Positions 1 through 10,875 of a DNA stretch of 64,000 bases are shown here, piece by piece. The stretch is from Actinernus sp. WN-2022 (lineage: Eukaryota > Cnidaria > Anthozoa > Actiniaria > Actinernidae): contig JAOWCC010001589.1 of the NCBI GenBank assembly GCA_030867875.1, positions 78,267,537 through 78,331,536 of the forward strand, read 5' to 3'. Both the position numbers and the translations under genes were made by a program. Below the pieces are notes generated by a model. The model ran no database searches, had not been told where the DNA came from, and saw nothing but the letters and a program-made list of their open reading frames with translations. The first letter of the stretch is position 1. Each line of letters begins with the position of its first letter.

Positions 1-248
1 AAGAGCTACATCAATGAAAATTTTGCGAAAACCTCGTCAAGTATGAAATATGTCAGTATACGGCCCCGAGGGATGTATCTGGATAAAAGCTGAGGTTCGA
101 GGTATTTAACTCTTCCTTGTAAAATTCATTAATAATTCATAAGGGTACTAGCCAATCCCATGTGCTGAATGACACCACATGATCGCCTCTGTATACCCAC
201 GTAGAAACCTGATTAATAAAACATCAGGTTCTGTATCGATATAAAGAC

Positions 249-327
249 CCCATGGTCCGCGATACAGACACTTAGGTCCGTGATACAGACACCATGGTCC
301 GTGATACAGACCCCATGGTCCGTTATA
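249..327. repeat. Minisatellite, about four 20-bp units
   Basis: Four imperfect head-to-tail copies of a unit reading roughly CCATGGTCCGTGATACAGAC. The units differ by a few substitutions. Any reading frame through it only translates the repeat, so I call no gene here. Confidence 0.8.
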
Positions 328-682
328 GCTCTAGTAGTATTCTGTATCAGGTACAGAATACTAGCTAAGCTAGTGAGGGAAGTCTCACGACCGATCACTG
401 ACTACCTCTATCCCGGGACGGGTGAAATGACAAAGTACATCTGCTCTCTTATTATGTACACACCATCTATTCCATGTGGGACCTGTTTTTCTGCATGCTA
501 CGCTCTGCTCTCTTATTGCATACACATTGTCTCTTCGATGTGGGATATGTTTTTGTGAGAAACTAATTCATCCCACATCGATATCAGGGTAGGAGAAATC
601 AAAGGTTAAAATTTTATGTTGTGCATATCAATGGCTTTTAGTTATCTATTCATTTCACAAGTAAGATAAAATATTCGCGTCC

Positions 683-746
683 GATCTGTATGGGCTTTAC
701 AATGGCTCGCCGAAGCGGCTCGCCATTGTAAATGCCCATACAGATC
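683..746. repeat. Short hairpin element
   Basis: Two arms pair almost completely: GATCTGTATGGGC plus TTTACAATGGCTCGCC on the left and its complement on the right, around a short loop. A related hairpin (TGGGATTTACAATG arms) occurs at 26507-26552, so this is a dispersed family. Confidence 0.7.
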
Positions 747-769
747 TCCCGCTCATATTTTAACTACTA

Positions 770-855
770 CTTAAAGTCGCCTTAAATCGCATTAAGTCGC
801 TTTAAGAGGGTATTCGACAGTTACTCCTTATAATCACTTTTGCTTAAGTCGCTTT
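770..855. repeat. TTAAGTCGC-type degenerate array, left block
   Basis: Repeated TTAAGTCGC / TTAAATCGC words lie immediately left of an inverted-repeat element. A second block of the same words (1949-2092) lies on its other side, so the arrays probably belong to the same element or its target. Confidence 0.6.
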
Positions 856-1948
856 AAGGTTACCGTACAGGTTCGTGTAGCGGTTTTTTATTTAAATGTT
901 TTTTTATCCTGACGTTTTACTAACTGAATATTCTACAATATGAAACAAAAACTAATCCAATACATTAAAAACTTCGCGAGATATTGAAAGAAACGTGTTT
1001 TCTCGGAAAAGCAAATAAATAGCCAGCGTGTGATAATCCTATTATGTGAAAAGCGCCCATCGAACATTTTCGCGGGAACCACATCCGGGAACTTGCTTCG
1101 AACTATTTGCATATTGTTTTACAGGATTCCGCCATGGGTCTTTTTGTCTTTCTTCTCTTTTCGTTGACGGTACTTGGTTTAGCTTGTGTTTTCGTTCTTC
1201 GTTTCGGCATCATAATTCTGTTTTCTGTCCGAACACTACAGAGCGCGTGGCCAGGGTCGTGTATCGATATGTGACCCTATTACGGTTTCCCGCGAATCTC
1301 CGAACCCTTTGTCGAGACCACCACGGGGTTCTCGCATCTCATTGGATGGCGGTATCGCAGTATTGACAGATGGACTAATGAGGTGTTAGCTGTTTACAAA
1401 ACTAAAACGCGAATATCTCGGCTTAGAAGTTCTTGCGTATTCTCTATCTTTGAACGAATTATGGAGCTCGGGCTTTCGACATAACTCATTGAAATTTGGC
1501 AGAGAGCTTCATCACATATTGAAGAAAAAAACGGTGTGCGGCTTTTTTGAAATTCGAAAAGATTCTTTAGTTATGCTGTCCGGTGTCAAATGACAAGGGC
1601 ATTTTTTGAAGCTCCAACTTTGATTTAAATTTGCATTTCAACAAAGCAAAATGTCAAAAAACCCGCACACCTTTTTGAAGGCTGCTATGTGCTGATTGAC
1701 ATTATGCAGTTAAATCGGCTGTACGCGCCAACGCGTGGCCTGGTAATTCGTCTTTATAAACACTACCTGTTTTGCGTTTCTAGGTTCACCGTTCTTACCG
1801 ATTTTAAAATTTTCATAAAAACATTACGCAGGCTCATTCTATGGTTTATAAGCTTTAAAATGGTATATAGGTTTATGTAGATTTCCCTAAAACCACGCGC
1901 GCAAGAGATTTTTAACGAGAGACACCCGCGAACCTGCACGGTAACCTT
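856..1948. mobile_element. Non-autonomous element with short TIRs
   Basis: Bases 856-875 read AAGGTTACCGTACAGGTTCG, and the complement of the right end (to 1948) matches with one or two mismatches. The interior (about 1.05 kb) holds only short unrecognised open frames (for example 1046-1366, plus) with no domain I can name. TTAAGTCGC-like arrays flank both ends. Class unknown; DNA-transposon origin is inferred from the terminal inverted repeats only. Confidence 0.55.
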
Positions 1949-2092
1949 AAGTTGCCCAAAGTTGCAACAAGCAATTCTTCAGTTTTTCTTAAGTTGGCTG
2001 AAGTCGCCTAAAATTTCCCCAATTTTTTTCCTGAAATTGCTTAAGTCGCCTTAAGTTGCTATTCATCGCCTTAAATTACAGCGACTTTAGGC
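1949..2092. repeat. TTAAGTCGC-type degenerate array, right block
   Basis: Degenerate CTTAAGTCGCC / CTTAAGTTGC words flank the right end of the TIR element at 856-1948, mirroring the array at 770-855. From 2093 to about 2610 I see nothing beyond AT-rich sequence. Confidence 0.55.
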
Positions 2093-2609
2093 CCCGGAGT
2101 AGGCCTTATTGTAGTTATTACGACGAAACACCCAGTACCTTTCATCACGCCAGGTGAGGAATTCACTATTCAACCAATTAGCTGTCGTTCGCGTACCTTA
2201 TAAAACACATGCAGAGGCCGCCAAAAAACCGTAACTCCAATAAAAGCTAATAAAAAGAGTAAAAAGGCGCGACTGCGAGACCCTCTCCAAAAAAACCCCG
2301 GGCAAAGTAAAGAAAAATCGAGATTCCGAGACCCGACCTATAAAATGCGAGATTTCGAGACTTTACCGACTTTTTACGAGACCCTCCGTTTTTCTGGACA
2401 CCATTCGCCACCCCTCATATCTAAATTGAATCCATGTAAATCAACAGGTCCATTCAGTATTCCAGTCTGCTTACTATAAATCTTGAAATCATCTATCTCA
2501 GATACTCTAACTCTAATTATTAACGATTCATTTGATAAAGGAATGTTCCCCGAAAAGTTAAAACTTGCCAGTGACAAGTCCAATTCATAAGAAAGAATCG
2601 GCAATCCTC

Positions 2610-2888
2610 TTTGCCGTAAACAACTACAGACACTGAAAACAATACTGAATTTCTAATGAGACCTGAAACAACCATAAGAAGCTGATCAAAGCCAGGACCC
2701 GGCTAATTCACAGATAGAATTGGAATTACGTGTTGATTTTTGTGGAGGGAGGGAATCCGGAGAACAACCCTCGGAGCAAGGGCAAGATACCAACAAACTC
2801 AACTCACATATGACGCGTCCGGGAATCGAACCTGGGCTACAGAAGTGAGAGGCGAAGCGCTTACATAGGCACTGCGCTACTTCAGCTT
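2610..2888 (-). mobile_element. tRNA-derived SINE
   Basis: On the minus strand a tRNA-like head carries an A-box-like TAGCGCAGTG (complement of about 2870-2879) and a canonical B box GGTTCGATTCCC (complement of 2821-2832). A tRNA-unrelated body with the word TGAGTTTGTTGGT follows, as in cnidarian SINEs I recognise. The acceptor stem does not pair and the body continues, so this is a SINE and not a functional tRNA gene. Its 3' limit is approximate. Confidence 0.75.
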
Positions 2889-3384
2889 AAAAAGAAATTG
2901 TCTTCTAAATTTAATATGTTCAACTGAAGAAATCAGTAATGATTTACTGTTCTCTCTCGGATGGCTGAATGTTATTATTCTTTTGCTTTCTTTTTGAGGG
3001 TTTTAGCTAGTTTTAGAACTGACTTAAGAGTCAGACCCCATCCTTGTATGCCATATATAAGGGAAAGGATAAATAATAGACTTGTACAAAATAATTAATA
3101 TATTCTAATTGAGATAATGCCTTATTTTAGACAGGATGCCAATATCTCTAGACTGAATTTTCTTCATTAAAATTTATATGTGTTTTCATGTTTCGTTGAG
3201 ACATTTATGTCAAGCATCATACCTAGATATTTTATACTTAGTACCATTTCTATTAAAAGCTGCTTTGAAGAGTAGTAGTTGATATTCTTCTTGTTCTCTG
3301 GTGGAGATTTAAAGCGAATTCGACGAATTTTAACCCCCTCTTTCTTTCCTGCGACTGCTTTCCCCATTTTTAGAACGACTGTTA

Positions 3385-3945
3385 TGTCTCTATCAATTCC
3401 AAGCCCGCCCATGCCACCCCCCCCCCCCCCCCCCCGGGCATTTGTGGGGATTTTGTCATTTTGGAATCAGAACGTTGCAAATGCCCCACCGTGGGGCCAG
3501 CTAAGTTATGCAAATGTCCCACCCCGGGGCAAGTACAGCGAACGCGCCAAATTTCTTCGCCGTTTCAAAGCCACATTTCACCGCTTTTCTTTTTTAAAGT
3601 AATGCAGTACTCACCTTCAAACACTTTCGTAAGTGCCCCCAAATCCCACATTCACTAGCCAGTTCCCAACAAACCGCACACTTCACCCCGAAACTGGGAA
3701 ATTCGTAACGTCATGTTCACGGATGACTTTTCCGCCGCCATGTTGATCGATGAAGCAAGCACGTGTTGATCAGTTGAGCAAAACAAAATCAAACACACGA
3801 GAGGGGTGGGATATTTTTTTGACAAATGCCCCGGGCCCGGGCTGACGCAAAACAAATGCCCCACCCCAGGGACAGATAGGTTGTCAAATGCCCCATCTTG
3901 TCCGGGGGGGGGGGGGGATGGGCGGGCTTGGAATTGATAGAGACA
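3385..3945. mobile_element. MITE with TTA target duplication (Harbinger-like)
   Basis: The TIRs start TGTCTCTATCAATTCCAAGC on both ends and run through a GCCCGCCCAT word into a poly-C tract on the left and a poly-G tract on the right. Direct TTA trinucleotides lie at 3382-3384 and 3946-3948. A 3-bp TWA duplication is typical of PIF/Harbinger elements, so that superfamily is inferred. The interior repeats CAAATGCCCCACC words. No transposase is encoded. Confidence 0.75.
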
Positions 3946-3948
3946 TTA

Positions 3949-5268
3949 CAGCAGAGAACTGATGACCCGCGTCTATCCCGCTCACAACGGCGCATCTGGT
4001 ATACGTGGATTCGACACAAACGTTCAAAGTCACTTCACTTAGTGGAATAACACAATTTGGAATGACTAGAAAGAGAAACGTAAATCATAATTTGTCGAAC
4101 ATTTCTGATAGTTTAGTAATTCACTCTTGGCCTGCACTGATAAAATGGCCAAACTGGAATTGATGAGGTTTCTCATGCAAAGTTAGTCACATGAGCCGTC
4201 TTCGCCTCATTGAACGGCTAAAATTTTATTTTTCAAAAGTATCTTAACAGAAGATAAAATATTCAATTTAATAATTGTACTCAGTGTTGTGAAATACACT
4301 CGTTTGCAAAAAGTATCCGAAAGCATTCGAAACAGCTGATTCAACCATCAGTTTTCTAGATTCTAACGAACCACAAATGAACGGCATTTTGCAAAGTTAT
4401 ACATTCGTATCAAATCTTCTCGTCCGGCATGACTAATAAGACAGCTGGGCGAATGATGCAAGATTGTATTTTAAAATCTACCCCGTTTAAAAGTGTCGTT
4501 TCGCTTTGTAGTGCGGGGACAATCTTTTTATTGTACAGTGGTTACTTGCAAGGTACAAGTACCGTCAATAATACGGTGCAATTATACTGCATCAGTTTTG
4601 TATCGCTGAACACAATGCATCTCGTATAGAATCCTTGGAAAATATACCATTAATTATATATAATTTTATACATTTCCTTTCCTTCGCATTTCCTCCCTCA
4701 GGAAACCAAAATTTTCCGATGTTCCAGGGAATATTAATGCATGCATGGTCTATTTATAATCTATTAAACGACGAAGTTATTTGATTACATGAACCTGTTT
4801 GAAGCCAATTTTGACCTTTTTTGGACAAAACGTACTGGTCGCATAGTGATGCTAAATGTAATTGAAAACTGCGGGCTTTCAATGCCGTGTGGACAGCAAA
4901 GATGTTAGTCCACTAAATTTTGGAAACAAGTGAGCCGGAGATGGATTGGGGAGGGGTCAGATCTTACGGGAAGCCGGTCAGTTTAATGGGAGAATCTGCG
5001 CCCATACTTTCAAACCCTTACCCGTGCCTTTTCATATGTTATACTGATATAAGAAGAATCGCATGGTTATCCTTTTATTTACAACTTTTCGCATACAGCT
5101 TTCACTACCTTTACTAAACTTGTCACGAAGCGATGGAGAATGTTGACACTAGTTCCTGAATGAGACTCAGTATTGTTAGTGAACTATAAAAGTATATACT
5201 AAATATAGGGTTGTTTAGTTGGTTATTAAGATAAAGAGTAGAATAACTCGATGCAGCAGAGTTAATTT
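3949..5268. other. Intergenic, no gene seen
   Basis: AT-rich non-coding DNA between a MITE and the GPCR 3' end. Open frames are short and unrecognised. The GPCR 3' UTR presumably occupies the right part on the minus strand, but I see no clear polyadenylation site. Confidence 0.5.
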
Positions 5269-6630
5269 TTAATCCGACACATTAACAGCCACGTTCATGC
5301 GGCGCAGAAAGAGGAGCTTTCGGAATTCCATCCGAAACCGAGAGTCCATCGCGGCGAGAACAATCGGGATCATGGCTGTGCCCATGTACTGCAGAGTAAC
5401 TCCTAACAGTTCGACCTGACGAGCCTCGAAATGTGACTGGTGTGATTCTACTTCCAACATTATGACCAGTGGGGTCCAGAATATGAGAAAACACATCGTT
5501 ACGGCAAATAAGACTTTTGTGGTGCGTACCTCTGCCATGTATCCTAATCTGGGCTCGAGCGGTGATGCCTTGTTTTCAGTAGTCTCTGGTATTGCTTCAT
5601 CACACGCTTCACTCGTTGATTTTACTTGATCCAGTTCTGGCTCACATTTTTCCCAGTCGATCTTGTCAAGACTTGGTTCTGCTTTAATCTTCTTTACAAG
5701 AACGGTGGATCGCCCCACCCTTGGCGCCATTGTATCGGTTCCAAGTGGAGATAAATCCGCATCTTTCCCGTGTTGATTGGGTTCCAGCTTCACTGGGTCC
5801 GCAACACCTTCTTCTTCGGTAATCTCCGGCTTGTACCGTTTAGTGCCAGAGACGCAGTTCACGTTATCTTGATGCTGATCAGCTTCCGGCAAAGTTTCAA
5901 CCGCTTCAGGTACCTCTGCCTCAGATTTATTTGAATCATCTCCAGGTACAACATGGTTTTTCCTTTTGATCTTCATGAACGCCACAGTGTAGCAAATCGA
6001 TATAACGAGCAAAGTACCAATCATTTGCATGTCGCTCTGCGCGCCATAAAACACACTGGCTGCGGCGTCGGTTACGAGAAGAGTGCAAGTCGCATAGCCT
6101 GGAAACAGGAGCGTTTTTGCCCAACTTGCAAACGCAGGGAGGGTTACATAGACGACCTGAAAAACCCAACTTGAGATGATTGTCATTATGGTAGATTTGA
6201 AGCCGAAGATTTTGTCGTACCAGGCTGGCTTCGTGAAGAAAAGCAATCGATTGACGGCGGTCAGACATATCGTGTACACAGTCATGTTAGATAAAAGATG
6301 GGATAAACAACCGACGATTTTGCAGCCTACCTCACCCATAAATTGACCTCCAGTGGCGAGAACTCCGGCTGACATTGGTATAAGGAAGATAGATGTAATA
6401 AAATGGCTTGTTGTGAGAGACAGAAGAAGAAACCCGGTGATTGTCCTGAGGGCTGTATTTCGGTAAACAGCCAGGAAGACCAGCAAATTACCAACAAATG
6501 AAATCAAATCGACGACAACAAAAATTGTCGTCTCAGCTACGACCAGGCCAAAACTTCTAGAAGTCAGCTCCTTCGAAATCGTCCTCAGCGAATTCAAAAG
6601 AGCAGTCGAATTGGAAGACGGGTCAGCCAT
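5269..6630 (-). CDS. Class A (rhodopsin-like) GPCR, single exon
   Basis: A seven-transmembrane receptor of 453 residues if translation starts at the ATG complementary to 6628-6630 (MADPSSN); the frame stays open for 52 more codons upstream, but that stretch does not look like a receptor N-terminus. TM1 carries GN (residues 47-48), TM3 has the conserved Cys103 that would pair with Cys182 in the second extracellular loop, TM4 has Trp155, and TM6 has FWTP (about 384-387). The third intracellular loop is long (about 225-365), charged and rich in Glu and Pro. Odd points: the DRY box at the end of TM3 is NRL (127-129), and TM7 ends IPIVLAAMDSRFR instead of NPxxY. Anthozoans have many intronless divergent receptors of this type. 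Ligand unknown; membrane location and G-protein signalling are inferred from the fold. Confidence 0.88.
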   Translation of the reverse strand: MADPSSNSTALLNSLRTISKELTSRSFGLVVAETTIFVVVDLISFVGNLLVFLAVYRNTALRTITGFLLLSLTTSHFITSIFLIPMSAGVLATGGQFMGEVGCKIVGCLSHLLSNMTVYTICLTAVNRLLFFTKPAWYDKIFGFKSTIMTIISSWVFQVVYVTLPAFASWAKTLLFPGYATCTLLVTDAAASVFYGAQSDMQMIGTLLVISICYTVAFMKIKRKNHVVPGDDSNKSEAEVPEAVETLPEADQHQDNVNCVSGTKRYKPEITEEEGVADPVKLEPNQHGKDADLSPLGTDTMAPRVGRSTVLVKKIKAEPSLDKIDWEKCEPELDQVKSTSEACDEAIPETTENKASPLEPRLGYMAEVRTTKVLFAVTMCFLIFWTPLVIMLEVESHQSHFEARQVELLGVTLQYMGTAMIPIVLAAMDSRFRMEFRKLLFLRRMNVAVNVSD

Positions 6631-7760
6631 TACACTCTGAGTCCTGGTAGTTATACGTTTTCTAGCTAGAAATACAATTATATTCGTGTCGTAAACCCAC
6701 TTTACTCCGCCAGCTGCAGTAACGGAACTGGAATCTACAAAGGCAAAAGTCTTTATTCCTGTTTTTTTGTTTGTTCTTCCACCCAATTGGAGGAAAAAAA
6801 ACGACTAAGCTTTGTTTGAAGAAAAGCAACGAGAAGCCTCGTCTACCTTTTATGACGTTCGTTCTTTGCCGGCCGAATGGATAGACTTATAGAGGGGGTA
6901 ACTTAGACCGAACTAGCACATCCAAGACACTACTTGGGGGGAGGGGGGGTTTCAATCAGCGTCAAAGTGTGCAGGAAATGCTTAACTGGTAAGTACGTTT
7001 AACTGTTAAGTTGTTCTTAGAATTTTTTTCCAATTAAGAAATTCAAGCATTTTTGCTATTTTATTGTCCTAAACTGATTGTTAATGAGACACCTGTAATT
7101 TTTGGAAATAAAAGCGTGAAAAATAAGTACTTATTTCTAAATCTCACTATGATTTCATTGCCGGGTAAAGTAACTGAATAAAACCGCTTCCTTGAAACTG
7201 AGAACACTCGTTTTTTGACCGGACATTTTCCGGCTTTATCGCGGCGAACGTACGGATTTAACGCATTTGTGATTTAATATACTTATGTCAAATGACTCGT
7301 TTAGGCTTTAGAAAAGCGGAACCATTTGGGAATTACTATTTATAAAATTAGTTACAGTTTTCGCCTTTGAGTAAACAGTCAATTTAGCCACAATGCAACA
7401 AATCTATTGTAGTATGTTTGTATTACATATTAAGAGGAGATATTTTACAAAATCGCGTATTGGGCGCTAAAAACTAACAGGTTAATGACTGTGGGAGTTT
7501 TGTGCCGAGCTTAATGCTTTATTGAGTGTTAATCCAAAGCGAAAATTTAAAACAAACTTCTGTCGTCAGGGCTAGGCCTGAATTGTAACACCAAAATTAA
7601 GGCTGTTCAATGGCTGACTAAATTTACAAAGAAAAGCAAGAATCTAACTTTGTGCCATGCTAAAACAGTTCTTAGTCAAGAGTTTGTTATTTGTGTTTAT
7701 TTGTGACTATAATAAAATAGTAATTAGAATGATAATCCAAAACGAGAATTGGAATTCAAA
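6631..7760. other. Intergenic, GPCR upstream region
   Basis: No coding region or clear repeat recognised. It includes a G-run near 6935-6950. The GPCR promoter would lie at the left edge on the minus strand, but no motif stands out. Confidence 0.45.
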
Positions 7761-8215
7761 TTAGATAGATAGATAGATAGATAGATATTGATAACACTTT
7801 ATTTAAGAGGGTGCACAATTACAGTAAATACCATATTCTTGCTTGTGGCCCTAAAAAAAAAGATTAAAAATAACAAAATATAAAGATCACTCTAAAAAGT
7901 TTGAAAGCGAAAGCGATGAATCAAAAAATATCAATCCTAATAATAGAAAACAATATTACGATGCAGCTGGCGATTACTTAGCTTACTAAATATATATATA
8001 TCATAGTCCATTCATAAGCTTTACTAACACGAAAATTATCAGGAGTGTACTTAGACATTGAAATTTGAAAGTACATACAGTTTCTTAAGGTGAAAGTATT
8101 GACTAATATCATTCGGTAGAGCGTTCAAGATGTTAACAACTGAATAGAAAAATGTTCTACAGAGACTATTTGTGCGTGGGACAGGAAGCCTATACTGAAT
8201 TAGTATAAACCAGCT
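7761..8215 (-). mobile_element. 3' end of a non-LTR retrotransposon with (TATC)n tail
   Basis: Read on the minus strand, the segment contains a decayed reverse-transcriptase C-terminus with the words NALPNDI and FNV-stop, then a 3' UTR ending in a (GATA/TATC)n tail at 7761-7787. The same 3' sequence occurs on the plus strand near 17540-17700, so both are copies of one LINE family. Only the last part is present (5' truncation), which is typical of target-primed insertion. Confidence 0.65.
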
Positions 8216-8972
8216 AGTGGACTATTACAAATCCTGCATTCTGATTGGCTACTTAGGTCTATTTGTGATAGCCCATGCATGATGGAGAAAAACCGCACGC
8301 ATTTTCACGAAATAATAACATTTTTGCAACTTCAGTTTGTTTCTTTCTATTATTTTCTACTGTCCAACTAGTTAGTTTATACTAAAACAATTAGACCTCT
8401 CGCCCTCATGGGCTACGAGTTAAATAGCCCATTCGGCTGCGCCTCATGCGGGCTAGTTTTTGGCGCTTTTTTCAAATATTACGCGACGATTAGAAAAATC
8501 TCCTTTTAACCTGTTCATATTTGATCGAAAGCCGACTGAATACATTACAGTTTATTTTAAACGGCAATGTTATACTTTTCGTATCATTTCGTGATGTTTC
8601 ATTAGTATTTTATGTTAGTATTCGCCGGGTTGGATTATTTGTTCGTTCCTAATCACGGGCGGGGCTTGCATGCCGAGATATTTCAAAAAAGGTTGTTGGG
8701 ACAAACGATTGTGGTTATAGCTTAGACTGGTGAATTCATCTCTTCTGGGGTTCAAAATGTTAAGACGAATATTAATGGTCTACTGTGAATCGATTTTCGA
8801 ATTACACCGAAGTTTATCCGTTTTGCACAGCTGGAGTTATAACCACAATCCATTTCTGGCTGGGAATTACGCTTGCCGTTTGACCGGGACAACCTTTTTG
8901 AAACGGCTGTATATTCACTATTCGTAGTTAACGTTAATAACACCAAACAAATATTATTAAAACACTGGGACG

Positions 8973-9213
8973 CGCGTCAAGGCTTATGTCTTATATCAAG
9001 GCGCTGCTCCGAACACTACGCAACCTGCCGTAATTATATATAAATATACCGAAATCAGGAGTTCAACCATTAGCCATGGTTGATTATAATCAATATATCG
9101 GGCATTGTAGCTCATCTAAAATGGTACATTCTGTGGGCTAAAAAGTAGTTAAATTGTTTCGCAGTCATCTTAGCTGAACGAAGAAGAACTCAACAACATC
9201 GAGGTAAAAATAC
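8973..9213. repeat. Local tandem duplication, copy 1 (empty site)
   Basis: This segment and 9240-10875 share long stretches: GGAGTTCAACCATTAGCCAT, then GGTTGATTATAATCAATA, then TATCGGGCATTGTAG, then TTTCGCAGTCATC. Copy 1 lacks the 1.2-kb insertion found in copy 2, so it preserves the empty target site CAATATATCGGG. Confidence 0.75.
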
Positions 9214-9239
9214 GAGCCGAAAATACAAAGAAACAAACT

Positions 9240-10875
9240 CGCGTCAAGGCTTATATATCACTACGTTTCCTCAATTCACGAGGAGCGTCAAGGCGCTGCT
9301 CTGAACAACACAACCTGCCGCAAATATACCGAGACTAGGAGTTCAACCATTAGCCATGGTTGATTATAATCAATACAGCTATTTCAATTAATGTTATCTG
9401 GGAGATAGGGAATAGGGTATTAGAGAATAGGGCATTAGAGTATTATAAGTTTAAAAAAACATAACGAATTATGGTTACAGACTTATGCACTAGTCAATTG
9501 AAACTCCGCCCCCCGGGACATAGCGGGGAATGTAAAATTTATACAGTGTTACATTTGGACCTTTTCCCCGCCCATAATGCATCGGGGGACAGTTGGCTGT
9601 TACAACACCCGCCCCTATGGCCCGGTTGTTCCATTATTTGAAAAAAATACATTTTCTGAAGCACATATTCTATTACTATACATGCTTTCCGCACTTTTAC
9701 AGTCTCCACCATTGTCTTCTTTATTGAAAGCTTACGAAACCGTTGTCTGTCAACAAAAAAACAATGCGTCAAAGGAATAAAAAGGAAATGTCATGTAGCT
9801 GCGTTTAAATATATTCAATCTGATATATTGCCGTGACGCAAACTTTAACAAAACCGGCTTGTTGCAAATAACAAAGAGTGTGTAACAATAAGCTAAGCAC
9901 TTCCTGATTCAGATCACTGCATCTACCGACTCGTGACTTAACACTGCGTCTGATGGAAACACCCAGGAATTGTTTAAATTAACTACGATTTTTGCTCGTT
10001 GTGGTCCTTTCTTTAATATCTATGACACAATGATAAAGAAAACAAGAGGTAATATAAGAAAAAAGACAAAACGAAAAGTAGCTTCGTGATATGAGTACTT
10101 CAGTAAGCAATATCGTGAGGTTTGGCGTCATATGGCCTTGATGCATTTTTGTATGTATCATTGCAACTGATTGTACTTTGTATGCATGGTAGTTGCATCA
10201 ACGGATGCAACTTGCCTTTTCCAGCGACTGTGTCTTCATCCACGTTGTTGATGCTCGGGCCCAGTCCCGCTCTGTCGTGGCTGGCGTTACAACCACCGCT
10301 AAAATCCCCGCAAATCGTTACTTTCCCCGTTCCACCGGAGAAATGCAGCGTTAAATGTGCGTTATTCCACGGCCATGTCCCCGTTAATGCCCCACTATGT
10401 TCCGGGGGCCGGGGTTTCAATTGACTAGTGCATTATACGACCTGGAAGACTTAGTCGACTTAGCCTACAGTTTATTTATCCATTTTTAGTCTGTGAACAG
10501 CCGTCCAACATTTTAAAAATGCAATATTCCCTAATGTCATTTTCCCTAATACCCTATTCCCTATCTCCCAGACAACATTAATTGAAATAGCTGTATATCG
10601 GGCATTGTAGCCCGTTTTGATGGTACATTTTGTGGGCTATGTATTTTAGCCCGGCCCGCCAAAACTAGTTGTTGCTATGGCACTGAGTAACCAATCAGAA
10701 AAGAGAAAAAACAACAAAATGCCAGGTGCATTTGCGGTCTTTCGTGGATTTGCTCAAGTTATTTATATAAACATATGGTTCTCTAGATCTTTCAGTTGAT
10801 GTTTAAAAATACGTTAAATTGTTTCGCAGTCATCTCAGCTGAACGAAGAACAACTCGACAAGATCGAGGGAAAAT
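9240..10875. repeat. Local tandem duplication, copy 2 (occupied)
   Basis: Second copy of the 8973-9213 unit, interrupted at CAATA / TATATCGGG by a TIR element (9376-10593). The downstream half resumes with GGGCATTGTAGC and TTTCGCAGTCATC, and carries extra sequence absent from copy 1. Confidence 0.7.
9376..10593. mobile_element. TA-flanked TIR element, non-autonomous
   Basis: Terminal inverted repeats begin CAGCTATTTCAATTAATGTT and continue through CTGGGAGATAGGGAATAGGG on both ends. Sub-terminal inverted words (CAATTGAAAC / GTTTCAATTG with CCCCGGG) lie about 120 bp in. Comparison with the neighbouring empty copy shows a TA target duplication. TA duplication fits Tc1/mariner-like elements. No transposase frame is present in the 1.2-kb interior. 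Confidence 0.78.

Noticed and set aside
2810..2888. Possible functional tRNA gene on the minus strand
   Set aside because: Same reasoning: tRNA-like head joined to a SINE body.
6631..6786. 52-residue N-terminal extension of the GPCR
   Set aside because: Open frame only; basic and not receptor-like. The ATG at 6630 gives a normal short extracellular N-terminus.
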